Program-made: the position numbers and the translations under genes
Assembly: GCF_021353235.1 (NCBI RefSeq)
Contig: NZ_JAJTWT010000002.1
Coordinates: 682,001 to 746,000, forward strand
Length of the DNA stretch: 64,000 bases
Source: Pelomonas caseinilytica
Lineage (GTDB): Bacteria > Pseudomonadota > Gammaproteobacteria > Burkholderiales > Burkholderiaceae_C
Direction of reading: 5' to 3'
Notes under the pieces: generated by a model
What the model was told of the DNA's origin: nothing
What the model saw: the letters and a program-made list of their open reading frames with translations, nothing else
Database searches by the model: none
Shown here: positions 10,508 to 18,810 of the stretch, in pieces
How positions within the stretch are numbered: the first letter of the stretch is position 1
Layout of the letters: each line of letters begins with the position of its first letter

Positions 10508-11956
10508 TCAATCCTCCAGCCCGAAGCGCTTCATCTTGCCGCGCAGGCCGACGCGCGACAGGCCGAGCTCCGCCGCCGCGCGGGTCTTGTTCCAGCGGTG
10601 GCGCAGCAGGGTCTCGCGCAGCAGCATGGCCTCCACGGCGTCCAGCCGCTCGACCAGGGTGCCGCTGGATGGCAGCACCGGCGACTGGGCCTGCACGCTG
10701 CGTCCGGCCTGGCCCTGCAGCACGCGCGACGAGAAGGCCGCGGCGCCGACCTCGTCGCCATCGCTCAGCGCCACGGCGCGCGAGATCTCGTTGCGCAGTT
10801 CGCGGATGTTGCCGGGCCAGGGGTAGGCCAGCAGCGCGGCCAGCGCTTCATCCGCCAGCTGCACGGGGCCCCGACCGAGCGCGGGCGCCACGTCGGCCAG
10901 CAGCCGGCGGGCGATGGGGCCGATGTCGCCGCTACGCTCGCGCAGCGGCGGCACGGTGAGCGTGACGCAGGCGATGCGGTAGTAGAGGTCCTCGCGGAAG
11001 AGGCCGTCGCGCACGCGCTGCTCCAGGTCGCGGTGGGTGGCGGCGATCACGCGCACGTCCACCGGCACCACGCGGGTGGCGCCCACGGGCCGCACCTCTC
11101 CCTCCTGCAGCACGCGCAGCAGCCGCAGCTGGAAGGCCGGCGAGGTCTCGCCGATCTCGTCGAGGAAGAGGGTGCCGCCGTCGGCCCGCTGGAAGAGGCC
11201 GACGTGGTCGTCGAAGGCGCCGGTGAAGGCGCCGCGCTTGTGGCCGAAGAGCTCGGACTCCAGCAGCGTGTCGGTCAGGGCCGCGCAGTTCTCGACGACG
11301 AAGGCGCCGGCCGCGCGCGGGCTGGCGTAGTGCATGGCGCGCGCCAGCAGCTCCTTGCCGGTGCCGGACTCGCCCTGCACCAGCACGCTCAGGTCGACGC
11401 GGGCCATGCGCTCGGCCAGGGCACAGACGCCGTCCATGGGGCTGCCCGGCAGGCGCTCGATGCGATCGAAGTCGAAGGTGGCGCGGGCGCGCTCGAGCTT
11501 GCGCTCGGCCCGCTGGCGCAGCACCGGTGTGCTGGTGCGCAGCTCCAGGTCCAGCCGGTTCATGTCGCGCTGCAGGGTGCGCGCCTCGGCCGCGTTGCGC
11601 ACCGTGCCCAGCAGGTGCTCGGGAATCCAGGGCTTGAGGATGTACTGGTAGATGCCGGCGTCGTTGATGCCGGCGATGATGTCCTCGGAGTCGGTGTAGC
11701 CGGAGATGACGATGCGCACCGTGTCGGGCCAGCGCTCGCGCACCTCCTTCAGGAAGGCCACGCCGGTGACGCCAGGCATGCGCTGGTCGCACAGGATGAC
11801 GCTCACGTCCTGGCGCTCAAGGTGCAGGCGGGCCTCGTCGGCGCCGCTGGCGGTGAGCACGGCGAAGTCCTCGTCGAGGGTGCGGCGCATCGCATCCTGG
11901 GACCGCACTTCGTCGTCGACGACCAGCACGACGGGCTGGGAGGGGGGCGGGGTCAT
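10508..11956 (-). CDS. hoxA: NtrC-family hydrogenase response regulator HoxA/HupR
   Basis: Sigma-54-dependent activator of hydrogenase genes, 482 residues. The receiver domain has VVDDE (12-16), phospho-acceptor Asp57 in ILCDQRMPG and the conserved Lys in ILKPW (108). The AAA+ domain has Walker A GESGTGKE (195-202) and the sigma-54 contact loop GAFTGA (242-247). A Fis-type helix-turn-helix closes the protein (LGLSRVGLRGKMKRFG). It lies between hypE and hoxB, as in other hox/hup loci. Its likely target is the sigma-54-type promoter upstream of hupS. In HupR/HoxA systems the unphosphorylated form is the activator; whether this holds here cannot be seen. Confidence 0.93.
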   Translation of the reverse strand: MTPPPSQPVVLVVDDEVRSQDAMRRTLDEDFAVLTASGADEARLHLERQDVSVILCDQRMPGVTGVAFLKEVRERWPDTVRIVISGYTDSEDIIAGINDAGIYQYILKPWIPEHLLGTVRNAAEARTLQRDMNRLDLELRTSTPVLRQRAERKLERARATFDFDRIERLPGSPMDGVCALAERMARVDLSVLVQGESGTGKELLARAMHYASPRAAGAFVVENCAALTDTLLESELFGHKRGAFTGAFDDHVGLFQRADGGTLFLDEIGETSPAFQLRLLRVLQEGEVRPVGATRVVPVDVRVIAATHRDLEQRVRDGLFREDLYYRIACVTLTVPPLRERSGDIGPIARRLLADVAPALGRGPVQLADEALAALLAYPWPGNIRELRNEISRAVALSDGDEVGAAAFSSRVLQGQAGRSVQAQSPVLPSSGTLVERLDAVEAMLLRETLLRHRWNKTRAAAELGLSRVGLRGKMKRFGLED

Positions 11957-12067
11957 GCCGCCCCCTCGGTGGGACCGGAAGGAGGGGAACCGGGCTGAGT
12001 TGGACGCATGCGGGACACGGGGTTCGGGCGGCGGCCCGGCGGCGGCGGCCGGCGGGGCATCTTAAGT

Positions 12068-12084
12068 CGTCGCTGCGGGCGACG
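12068..12084 (-). terminator. Hairpin after hypE
   Basis: CGTCGC-N5-GCGACG forms a perfect 6-bp stem seven bases after the hypE stop, in the 134-base hypE-hoxA spacer. There is no U-run after it, so it may attenuate or protect mRNA ends rather than terminate fully. Confidence 0.25.
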
Positions 12085-12090
12085 GAGGCG

Positions 12091-13146
12091 TCAGCAGATG
12101 CGCGGCAGCTGCTCGCCGCTGAGCCAGTCCACCACGCGGCGGCCACCGAAGCGGGTGTCCATCTGCACGAAACGGTGGGCGTCCTCCACCACCACGCCGA
12201 TGCGCGCCGCCTGGCGGCCGAGCGGATGGTCGTGCATGGCGGCCAGCACGGCCTCGGCAGCCTCGGGCGCGCAGACCGCCACCAGCTTGCCCTCGTTGGC
12301 GACGTAGAGCGGGTCCAGCCCCAGCAGCTCGCAGGCCGCATCGACCTGCGGCTTGACGGGGATGGCGGCCTCGTCGAGCAGCATGCCGGCGCCGGACTGG
12401 CGCGCGATCTCGTTGAGCGTCGTGGCCAGGCCGCCGCGGGTGGGGTCGCGCAGCACGCGCACGCCACCCGGCACAGCCGCGAGCATGTCAGCCACCAGGC
12501 CGTGCAGGGCAGCGGAGTCTGACTCGATGGTCGTCTCGAACTCCAGCGACTCGCGCCTGGACAACACCGCCACGCCGTGGTCGCCGATGGTGCCGGAGAG
12601 CAGCACGACATCGCCCGGCCGCGCATTGGCCCCCGACACGTCCACCCCCGCCGGCACCAGGCCGATGCCGGTCGTGCTGATGAAGACGCCGTCGCCCTTG
12701 CCCTGCTCCACCACCTTGGTGTCGCCGGTGATGACGGGCACGCCGGCCGCGCGTGAGGCGGCGGCCATCGAGTCGACCACACGCTTGAGTTCGGCGAGCG
12801 GGAAGCCCTCTTCCAGGATGAAGCTGGCCGACAGATAGAGCGGCCGCGCGCCGCACATGGCCACGTCGTTGATGGTGCCGTGCACGGCCAGGGAGCCCAG
12901 GTCGCCACCGGGAAAGAACAGCGGCGACACGACGTGGGCGTCGGTGGCCATCACCAGGCGCGCGCCCGGCTCGCAGGGCGGCAGGGTGAAGGCCGCGCCG
13001 TCGTTGCCCTGGGCCAGCCATTCGTTGGACAGCGCGGCCTGGAAGAGTTCCTCGATGAGCTGGGCCGAGGCCCGGCCGCCGGCCCCGTGGCTCATGTCCA
13101 CGCGGCCGTTCCTGATGTCCAGCGGACGGATGTAGTCCTTCCTCAT
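12091..13146 (-). CDS. hypE: Hydrogenase maturation protein HypE (thiocarboxamide-to-cyanide dehydratase)
   Basis: With HypF, makes the cyanide ligands of the active-site iron: the HypE C-terminal cysteine is carbamoylated and dehydrated with ATP to a thiocyanate. The 351-residue protein has the PurM-like ATP fold with SHGAGGRAS near the N-terminus, DTKVVEQGKGD, DPTRGGLATTLNE, and ends exactly in PRIC, the essential carrier Cys. Length matches the family. The ATG overlaps the hypD stop by ATGA. All functional residues are present even though the partner HypF is short. Confidence 0.95.
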   Translation of the reverse strand: MRKDYIRPLDIRNGRVDMSHGAGGRASAQLIEELFQAALSNEWLAQGNDGAAFTLPPCEPGARLVMATDAHVVSPLFFPGGDLGSLAVHGTINDVAMCGARPLYLSASFILEEGFPLAELKRVVDSMAAASRAAGVPVITGDTKVVEQGKGDGVFISTTGIGLVPAGVDVSGANARPGDVVLLSGTIGDHGVAVLSRRESLEFETTIESDSAALHGLVADMLAAVPGGVRVLRDPTRGGLATTLNEIARQSGAGMLLDEAAIPVKPQVDAACELLGLDPLYVANEGKLVAVCAPEAAEAVLAAMHDHPLGRQAARIGVVVEDAHRFVQMDTRFGGRRVVDWLSGEQLPRIC

Positions 13147-14291
13147 GCCACGGCCTCCACGCGCACCGGGATGTCCCGGAAGCGCCCATACGAGTAATGC
13201 GCCGCGCAGGCGCCTTCGGACGACACCATGCACGAGCCCACCGGGTTCTCGGGCGTGCAGACGGTGCCGAAGATCTTGCAATCGGTGGGCTTCTTGACGC
13301 CGCGCAGGATGGCTCCGCATTCGCAGGCCTTGTTGTCGGGCACGGCGCGGTAGTCCAGCCCGAAGCGCACCTCGGCGTCGAACTCGGCATAGGCCGGCCG
13401 GATGCGCAGCGCGCTCTGCGGCACCTCCCCGAGGCCGCGCCACTCGAAGCTCGGCCTCACCTCCAGCACCTCGTCCACCAGGGCCTGGGCGTGGCGGTTG
13501 CCCTCGCGGCCGACGGCGCGGGTGAACTCGTTCTCCACCTCCGCCCTGCCCTCGTTGACCTGGCGCACCAGCATCAGCACTGCCTGCATCACGTCCAGGG
13601 GCTCGAAGCCGGCGATGACGACGGGCTTGCGGTAGGCCGCTGCGAAGGGCTCGTAGGGCGCCGAGCCGATGACGATGCTGACGTGGGCCGGGCCGACGAA
13701 GCCGTCCAGCGGCACGGTGCCGTACTGCCTCACCTCGGGCGACTCGAGGATGTGGGTGATGGCCGCCGGCGTGAGCACGTGGCAGCACAGCACGCTGAAA
13801 TTCTTCAACCCCTCCTCGCGGGCCCGGCGGATGGTGAGGGCGGTGGGCGGCGTGGTCGTCTCGAAGCCGATGGCGAAGAACACCACCTCGCGGCCGGGCT
13901 CGCGGCGCGCCATCTCCAGCGCATCCGCGCCGGAATACACCATGCGGATGTCGCCGCCGCGGGCCTTGGCGCGCACCAGCGAGAGGCCGTCGGAGGCCGG
14001 CACGCGCATGGTGTCGCCGTAGGTGCAGACGATGGCGCCGCGCGCCAGCGCGAGCTGGATGGCCAGGTCGATGCGGCCGATGGGCAGCACGCAGACCGGG
14101 CAGCCGGGGCCGTGCACCATGCGCACGTTGGCCGGCAGCAGCTCGGCCACGCCGTAGCGCGAGATGGCATGCGTGTGGCCGCCGCAGAACTCCATGAAGC
14201 TGTAGGACCGCTCGGGCCGGGCCTCGGCATGCAGCCGGGCGGCGATCCTGCGGGCGATGTCGCCATTGCGGAACTCGTCGATGTATTTCAT
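13143..14291 (-). CDS. hypD: Hydrogenase maturation protein HypD
   Basis: Scaffold on which Fe(CN)2CO is assembled together with HypC. The family motifs FCGGHTHAI, GPGCPVC, GFETTTPPTA and C-terminal cluster cysteines (CECGAILRG, CKIFGTVCTPENPVGSCMV) are present. The frame is open to an ATG at 14312, and an ATG at 14300 is also possible. Position 14291 is chosen because MKYIDEFRN is where known HypD proteins begin; this gives 382 residues. None of the three starts has a strong ribosome-binding site. A perfect hairpin lies just upstream (14309-14328). It overlaps hypE. Confidence 0.92.
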   Translation of the reverse strand: MKYIDEFRNGDIARRIAARLHAEARPERSYSFMEFCGGHTHAISRYGVAELLPANVRMVHGPGCPVCVLPIGRIDLAIQLALARGAIVCTYGDTMRVPASDGLSLVRAKARGGDIRMVYSGADALEMARREPGREVVFFAIGFETTTPPTALTIRRAREEGLKNFSVLCCHVLTPAAITHILESPEVRQYGTVPLDGFVGPAHVSIVIGSAPYEPFAAAYRKPVVIAGFEPLDVMQAVLMLVRQVNEGRAEVENEFTRAVGREGNRHAQALVDEVLEVRPSFEWRGLGEVPQSALRIRPAYAEFDAEVRFGLDYRAVPDNKACECGAILRGVKKPTDCKIFGTVCTPENPVGSCMVSSEGACAAHYSYGRFRDIPVRVEAVA

Positions 14292-14308
14292 GTCGGGCAT
14301 CCGGAAAT

Positions 14309-14328
14309 GCAACCACGGAGGTGGTTGC
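14309..14328 (-). other. Perfect hairpin between hypC and hypD
   Basis: GCAACCAC-N4-GTGGTTGC forms a perfect 8-bp stem with a four-base loop, nine bases after the hypC stop and directly before the possible hypD starts. It overlaps the most upstream hypD start codon. No U-run follows. It may stabilise a processed mRNA end or tune hypD translation. Confidence 0.5.
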
Positions 14329-14337
14329 CTTTGGTTG

Positions 14338-14556
14338 TCACTGCGCTGCCAGTTCGCCGAACATGCGCAAGGTGCGCTCGGCCTCCTCGGGGTCGATCAT
14401 CCCGATGGCATGCCCCACGTGGACGATGACGTAGTCGCCGACGACCGCCTCGGGCACGAGGGCCACGGAGATCTCCTTGCGGATGCCGCCCAGGTCCACG
14501 AGGGCCTGGGCGCCAGGCCGGAGTTCGATCAGTCGGGTGGGGATGGCTAGGCACAT
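14338..14556 (-). CDS. hypC: Hydrogenase assembly chaperone HypC
   Basis: Small chaperone of 72 residues that carries the Fe(CN)2CO unit with HypD and delivers it to the large-subunit precursor. The essential N-terminal Cys in MCLAIP is present, followed by the OB-fold sequence VDLGGIRKEIS and GDYVIVHVGHAIGMID. Its start overlaps the end of hypF by 10 bases. A second HypC-like protein, HupF, is encoded earlier in the operon; the two are distinct paralogues. Confidence 0.95.
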   Translation of the reverse strand: MCLAIPTRLIELRPGAQALVDLGGIRKEISVALVPEAVVGDYVIVHVGHAIGMIDPEEAERTLRMFGELAAQ

Positions 14557-15656
14557 GGGACGGTCCCGGTTTGGAAGGCGAGCTGGCGGGAGGCGACCCA
14601 GGCCTGGCCCAGGGCCAGGCCGGCATCGCCGCAATTCGTGGCGCGCGGCCTGAGCACGCGCAGGCCGTGCGAGGCGAGCCGCTCGGCGAGCCGCGCGCTC
14701 AGCACCGCGTTGAAGAAGCAGCCGCCGCCGAGGCAGACGGTGCGGACGCCGGTCTCGCGCGCTGCGGCGGCGGCCCAGTCGGCCAGGGCCCCGGCCAGCG
14801 AGACGTGGAACCAGGCCGCCGCCTCGGCGCCGCCGGGGCCGTCGAGCAGGCGCGCCAGCAAGGGGCGCAGGTCCAGGCGCTCCAGGGCGCCGGGGTCGAC
14901 GAGGCCGTCGGCAGGTGTCACGCCGGCATGCTCCAGCCAGCCGGCCGCCAGCGCCTCCAGCGCGATGGCGGCCTGCGCTTCGTGCGCCTGGCGCACGCTC
15001 AGGCCGAGCGCTCCCGCGGCGGCGTCGAACCAGCGGCCGGCGCTGCTGGTGACGGGGCAGCTCAGTTGCGCGGCCAGCATGCGCTGCACGCCTCGCGCCG
15101 CAGTCGCACCGACCACGGGTGCGAAGCGCGCCTCGATCTCGCCGCCCCGACCCAAGGCATGCAGGGCCGCCGCGGCCATGCGCCAGGGCTCGCGCGCCGC
15201 CACGTCGCCGCCGGGCAGGTGCAGCGGCCACAGGCCGCCCAGGCGCCGCCAGCCTTCGGGCGCCACCCAGAGCAGCTCGCCCCCCCAGGCCGTGCCGTCG
15301 GTGCCGAGGCCGACGCCGTCGAGGGCCAGGCCGACGACGGGCTCCTCCAGGCCGTGGTCGGCCAGCGTGACGCCGATGTGGGCATGGTGGTGCTGCACAC
15401 CCACCGCCGGCACGCCCCAGGCCGCGGCCAGCTCCAATGCGAGCCGCGTGCTGAAGAAGTCGGGATGCAGGTCGTGCGCCACGGCGGCCACCGGCAGCGG
15501 CGATTCGGCGGCCAGCCGGCGCACCGAGGCGTCCAGCGCGCGGCAGGCGGCGGGGTCGCCCAGGTCGCCGTGCACCGCCGACCACTGCGCGGCACTGCCG
15601 TCCAGCAGGCAGGCGGCGTTCTTCAGCCAGGCGCCGAAGGCGAGGACGGGCGGCAT
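14547..15656 (-). CDS. hypF: Short HypF: C-terminal Kae1-like domain only
   Basis: HypF normally (about 750 residues) turns carbamoyl phosphate into carbamoyl-adenylate and carbamoylates HypE. This one is 369 residues and holds only the C-terminal Kae1/TobZ-like domain: HDLHPDFFSTRLA, VGVQHHHAHIGV, GLALDGVGLGTDGTAWGGE, and SSAGRWFDAAAGAL. The acylphosphatase, zinc-finger and YrdC-like domains are absent, and hypB lies directly upstream (TGATG junction), so they are not hidden nearby. A short HypF1 is known from Cupriavidus necator H16, so this is probably functional and not a broken gene. A full-length HypF or a separate acylphosphatase/YrdC partner may exist elsewhere. Confidence 0.9.
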   Translation of the reverse strand: MPPVLAFGAWLKNAACLLDGSAAQWSAVHGDLGDPAACRALDASVRRLAAESPLPVAAVAHDLHPDFFSTRLALELAAAWGVPAVGVQHHHAHIGVTLADHGLEEPVVGLALDGVGLGTDGTAWGGELLWVAPEGWRRLGGLWPLHLPGGDVAAREPWRMAAAALHALGRGGEIEARFAPVVGATAARGVQRMLAAQLSCPVTSSAGRWFDAAAGALGLSVRQAHEAQAAIALEALAAGWLEHAGVTPADGLVDPGALERLDLRPLLARLLDGPGGAEAAAWFHVSLAGALADWAAAAARETGVRTVCLGGGCFFNAVLSARLAERLASHGLRVLRPRATNCGDAGLALGQAWVASRQLAFQTGTVPCA

Positions 15657-16585
15657 CAGCTCTCCAGCGCGGCGCGGGCCTGGGCGAGCTCGGCTTCGAG
15701 CGCGGCGACGCGCTCGCGCAGCGCGGCCTGGCCGTCGTCCCGGGGCGCCGTCCATTCGAGCAGCCAGTCCAGCCAGGCGTCCATGCCTTCGCCGGTGGTG
15801 GCCGAGAGCTGGATGACCTGCAGCGTCGGGTTCACGCGGCGGGCCATGTCGATGCAGCGCTGCACGTCGAAGCTCAGGTGGGGCAGCAGGTCGACCTTGT
15901 TCAGCAGCATCAGCTCGGCGACGGCGAACATGTCGGGGTATTTGAGCGGCTTGTCCTCGCCCTCGGTGACAGACAGCACCACCACCTTGGCCGCCTCGCC
16001 CAGGTCCCACAGCGCCGGGCAGACAAGGTTGCCGACGTTCTCGATGAAGAGCAGGCTGCCGGTCGCTTCGCCGTGCCCGTGGTGATGGTGGTGGTGGTCG
16101 TGGCTGTGCAGCTGGGCGAAGGCCTCGGCCACCATGGGCGCGTCGAGGTGGCAGCCCTTGCCGGTGTTGACCTGGATGGCCGGCGCGCCGGTGGCGCGGA
16201 TGCGGTCGGCATCGAAGCTGGTCTGCTGGTCGCCCTCGATGACGGCGACCTCGACCGCCGCCGCCCGCCGCTTCAGCGCCTCGATGGTGGCGCACAGCAG
16301 CGTGGTCTTGCCCGAGCCGGGGCTGGACAACAGGTTGAGGGCCGTCACGCCGTGGGCCTCGAAGTGCTGGCGGTTGCGCTTCGCGATGCGGCGGTTCTCG
16401 CCGAGGATGTCGGCCTCGAGCTTGACGGTGCGGGCCTGGCTCATGCCCGGCACCGACACACGCGCCGCGCCGGCACCGAAGTGCAGGTCGCCATGCGCGG
16501 GGTCCACGTGGACGTGGCCATGATCAGGGTCGTCGGCCTTCGCCGTTCCGGCGCCGCCATCGGCGCATCCGCACACCACACACAT
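15656..16585 (-). CDS. hypB: Hydrogenase nickel-incorporation GTPase HypB
   Basis: SIMIBI-class GTPase that inserts nickel into the large subunit with HypA. The 309-residue protein starts with MCVVCGC (high-affinity metal site) and a modest His region. The GTPase domain has P-loop SSPGSGKTT (87-95), the metal-binding GCHLDA (144-149), NLVCPA (187-192) and NKVD (229-232). A loop of nine histidines (residues 160-171) sits inside the G domain between GCHLDA and NLVCP. A 25-residue Ala/Glu/Leu/Arg tail (285-309) looks like a coiled coil and is an addition to the usual fold. Ten bases separate it from hypA; it overlaps hypF. Confidence 0.95.
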   Translation of the reverse strand: MCVVCGCADGGAGTAKADDPDHGHVHVDPAHGDLHFGAGAARVSVPGMSQARTVKLEADILGENRRIAKRNRQHFEAHGVTALNLLSSPGSGKTTLLCATIEALKRRAAAVEVAVIEGDQQTSFDADRIRATGAPAIQVNTGKGCHLDAPMVAEAFAQLHSHDHHHHHHGHGEATGSLLFIENVGNLVCPALWDLGEAAKVVVLSVTEGEDKPLKYPDMFAVAELMLLNKVDLLPHLSFDVQRCIDMARRVNPTLQVIQLSATTGEGMDAWLDWLLEWTAPRDDGQAALRERVAALEAELAQARAALES

Positions 16586-16595
16586 CGTCGTCTCC

Positions 16596-16940
16596 TCAAT
16601 CGTCTACCAACAGGTCAAGCACGCGCAGCTCGGTCCCGCCGGTGGGCTGGAGCTGGTGGCTGGCGCATCGCGGGCAGGGGTCGCCGCGGCGGGCCAGGGG
16701 CATGGTGGCGGCACAGGGCAGGCACCAGGCCTGGCCTTCGGGTTCGTCGATGGCGATCTCGGCGCCCTGCATCACCGTGCCGGGCGCGATGGCCTCCAGC
16801 GCGAAGCGCAGGGCGCGCACCTCGACGCCGGCCAGGCGCCCCGCCTCCAGCCGCAGCGCGGTGACGCGCCGGAAGCCTTCCCGCCGCGCGGCGTCTTCCA
16901 CCAGCTTCAGGATGCCCCCGGCGAGGCTGGCTTCATGCAT
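16596..16940 (-). CDS. hypA: Hydrogenase nickel metallochaperone HypA
   Basis: Nickel carrier of 114 residues that works with HypB. The N-terminal nickel site MHE is conserved (MHEASL), and the zinc site is formed by CLPC (72-75) and CPRC (88-91). Length matches the family. It starts inside the end of hupK (eight-base overlap) and precedes hypB, the standard hypA-hypB order. Confidence 0.94.
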   Translation of the reverse strand: MHEASLAGGILKLVEDAARREGFRRVTALRLEAGRLAGVEVRALRFALEAIAPGTVMQGAEIAIDEPEGQAWCLPCAATMPLARRGDPCPRCASHQLQPTGGTELRVLDLLVDD

Positions 16941-18048
16941 GGGCGCGTTCCTCTTCCATGGGCTGCGACTCCACCTCGAAGCGCACGCAGGGATCGTAAG
17001 CCGCCATCAGCGCGGCGATGCGGCGCTGGGCGAAAGCCCCATGCGCCGGGCGCAGCCGCTCCAGCGCCGCGGCGACGGCGCCCTCGGCATGGAAGTTCCA
17101 CTCCGTCGGCGCGAGCACCTGGTAGGCGGCCACCCGCCCGGCCCCGTCCAGGGCGGCGTGGTGGACGAGCAGGCCACGCGCCATCTCCACCCAGGCCAGG
17201 CCCTCGCCCGGCGCCACCTGGAGCGCGCCGAAGGCCAGCCAGCCGCTGCCGCTGCGGCCGGGCTCGTCGGGCAGGCTCAGGCGCACCAGCTCCGCCACGC
17301 GCGAACCCAGGCGCTGCCAGGGCGTCGCGGGCAGGGGGCGGGCGGCGTCGTTCAGGCGGGTCCAGCAGCCGGTCTCGGCGCAGTCGTCCTGCCAGAGGGG
17401 CTGGCGGCTGAAGCCCGGCGTGCCGCGCAGGCTGGCGGCCAGCTGGCGCAGCGACACGGTGCCGGCATGGGCGTGCAGCGGTTCGGCGGCGGCCACCGGC
17501 CAGTCGGCGGCGGCACGCGCATCGCGCACCAGGGCCGGCAGCCAGCCGTGGCCGGCCGTGCTCCAGTCGGACCACCAGGCCGGCGAGGCTTCCCAGCCCC
17601 GCAGCCAGTCGGCGGCGGGCATGGCCAGCAGGTGCTTTTGCAGCCAGAGGCGCGCGTCGCGCAGGTCCGCCTCGCGCGAGCGCAGCGGCGGGCAGGCCTG
17701 CAGCGACCGGGTCGCGTCGCCTGCGGCGGCGGGCGACAGCGCTGCGGGCCAGTCCAGGCCGATGCGCCGGGCGTGCTCGCACAGGGTCTCGTGCTGCAGC
17801 GTGCGGGCCGCGGCGGCATCGGCGGGCGCCTCGCCCCGTTCCGCCGCCTGCAGCGCCATCTGCGCGCACAGCCGATGGGCGTGTCCGCACAGGCTGTAGA
17901 GGCTGGCTAGCAAGCCGGGCACCTCGGCCGGCAACCTGCCGCGCGCCAGCGTGCCCGCCCAGTCGGGCCGTTCGTTGCGCACGCTGCCCGGGCGGGGAGC
18001 CCAGGGGCGCAGCCGCAGCACGCCCGCCAGGCGGTCCAGGCCGCTCAT
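16933..18048 (-). CDS. hupK: HupK/HoxV hydrogenase assembly scaffold
   Basis: Accessory protein thought to carry the assembled iron cofactor before transfer to the large subunit. The 371-residue sequence is a diverged hydrogenase large-subunit homologue: the N-terminal CGHAHRLCAQ (about residues 54-63) replaces the RxCGxC motif, and AAYDPCVRFEVE near the C-terminus retains the last Cys. A stretch YQVLAPTEWNFH resembles the equivalent part of HoxC and HupL. It lacks the four nickel ligands and so is not an enzyme. It lies between hupJ and hypA; the 73-base spacer before it contains a small TTCCCGC-N3-GCGGGAA hairpin. Confidence 0.88.
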   Translation of the reverse strand: MSGLDRLAGVLRLRPWAPRPGSVRNERPDWAGTLARGRLPAEVPGLLASLYSLCGHAHRLCAQMALQAAERGEAPADAAAARTLQHETLCEHARRIGLDWPAALSPAAAGDATRSLQACPPLRSREADLRDARLWLQKHLLAMPAADWLRGWEASPAWWSDWSTAGHGWLPALVRDARAAADWPVAAAEPLHAHAGTVSLRQLAASLRGTPGFSRQPLWQDDCAETGCWTRLNDAARPLPATPWQRLGSRVAELVRLSLPDEPGRSGSGWLAFGALQVAPGEGLAWVEMARGLLVHHAALDGAGRVAAYQVLAPTEWNFHAEGAVAAALERLRPAHGAFAQRRIAALMAAYDPCVRFEVESQPMEEERAHA

Positions 18049-18121
18049 TGGTGCACCCTTCGGCCTTCGGCCTTTCCCGCCGAGCGGGAATGAGCTTGCT
18101 TGGGGCGACCCGGCGCGGCGC

Positions 18122-18601
18122 TCATGGCCCCGCCTCCGCGGTCGAGCGGCCGAACAGGAAGCCGCGGCGCCCCTTCGAGACGGGCGGCGCCGCCGGCCGC
18201 AGCTCGGCCAGCACCGCCCGGGCGGTGGCGCGAGCCTGGTCCTGGTCGGCGAAGTCGAACATGGGCGAGGCGAGCGAGCAGGCCTCGTAGGCGCCCAAGC
18301 CGGGCTCGTGGCCGCCGATGAACTCGAAGGACGTGTCGCCGATGCGGCGCAGCCGCGTCCTTCCCACGCCGGCCTCGGTCGCCTCGGGCTGCAGCGGCAG
18401 CCAGACGAGGTTCATGAACCAGGGTGTCAGCAGCACGCCCATGGCCGCGGGAGCCTCGCCCGGTTCGCCGGCCACCGGCTCGAAGCCGACGGCCTCGACG
18501 CACAGGGCCCGGTTCAGCACCGGCACGCCCGCCATGCGCGTGCTCTCGACGTGGCGGAACAGCGCCTGCAGGGCCTGCACGCGGGCGGTCAGCGCATTCA
18601 T
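18122..18601 (-). CDS. hupJ: HupJ/HybE-family hydrogenase assembly chaperone
   Basis: Chaperone of 159 residues required for maturation of the membrane-bound hydrogenase, probably acting on the Tat-exported small subunit. HybE-family features are MGVLLTPWFMNLVWLP (about residues 54-69) and the FEFIGGHEPGLGAYEACSLASPM region. The ATG at 18601 overlaps the hupI stop (ATGA). The open frame extends upstream, but that part is antisense-like to hupI and is not used. Also named HoxT. Confidence 0.85.
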   Translation of the reverse strand: MNALTARVQALQALFRHVESTRMAGVPVLNRALCVEAVGFEPVAGEPGEAPAAMGVLLTPWFMNLVWLPLQPEATEAGVGRTRLRRIGDTSFEFIGGHEPGLGAYEACSLASPMFDFADQDQARATARAVLAELRPAAPPVSKGRRGFLFGRSTAEAGP

Positions 18602-18810
18602 GTCGTCAGCACCATGAACTGCTCGGCCTCGCCGTCGCACTGCGGGCAGCGCCACCAGGACGGCAGGTCGGCGAAGGCCGTGCCGGGCGCCACCTGCCAC
18701 ACCTCGTCGCCCACGGCCGGGTCGTAGACCCACCAGCAGATCTTGCACTCGAGCCGGGCCTGCGCGGGCAGGCGCGCCGCGTCGCCCAGGTAGCTGCCCT
18801 CGAAACTCAT
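18598..18810 (-). CDS. hupI: Rubredoxin HupI/HoxR
   Basis: Small Fe(Cys)4 electron carrier of 70 residues. The two knuckles CKIC (22-25) and CPQC (55-58) are present, with the usual VYDP after the first and EAEQF at the end. The residue after the first knuckle is Trp where rubredoxins generally have Gly. In oxygen-tolerant hydrogenases this rubredoxin is needed for proper Fe-S cluster assembly under air. It overlaps hupH and hupJ by four bases each. Confidence 0.93.
   Translation of the reverse strand: MSFEGSYLGDAARLPAQARLECKICWWVYDPAVGDEVWQVAPGTAFADLPSWWRCPQCDGEAEQFMVLTT

Noticed and set aside
9492-10511. TTG start for hoxB at 10511
   Set aside because: The GGAGG is one base from the TTG, too close for initiation, and 10 bases from the ATG at 10502.
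14547-15656. Short hypF as a broken gene
   Set aside because: It has a proper start coupled to hypB, a normal C-terminal domain and a known short counterpart in C. necator.
16933-18048. hupK as a decayed hydrogenase large-subunit pseudogene
   Set aside because: The frame is intact, coupled to neighbours, and matches the HupK/HoxV family, in which partial loss of metal ligands is normal.
18074-18090. TTCCCGC-N3-GCGGGAA as a terminator between hupJ and hupK
   Set aside because: Only a 7-bp stem, no U-run, and the downstream genes hupK-hypA must be expressed with the operon.
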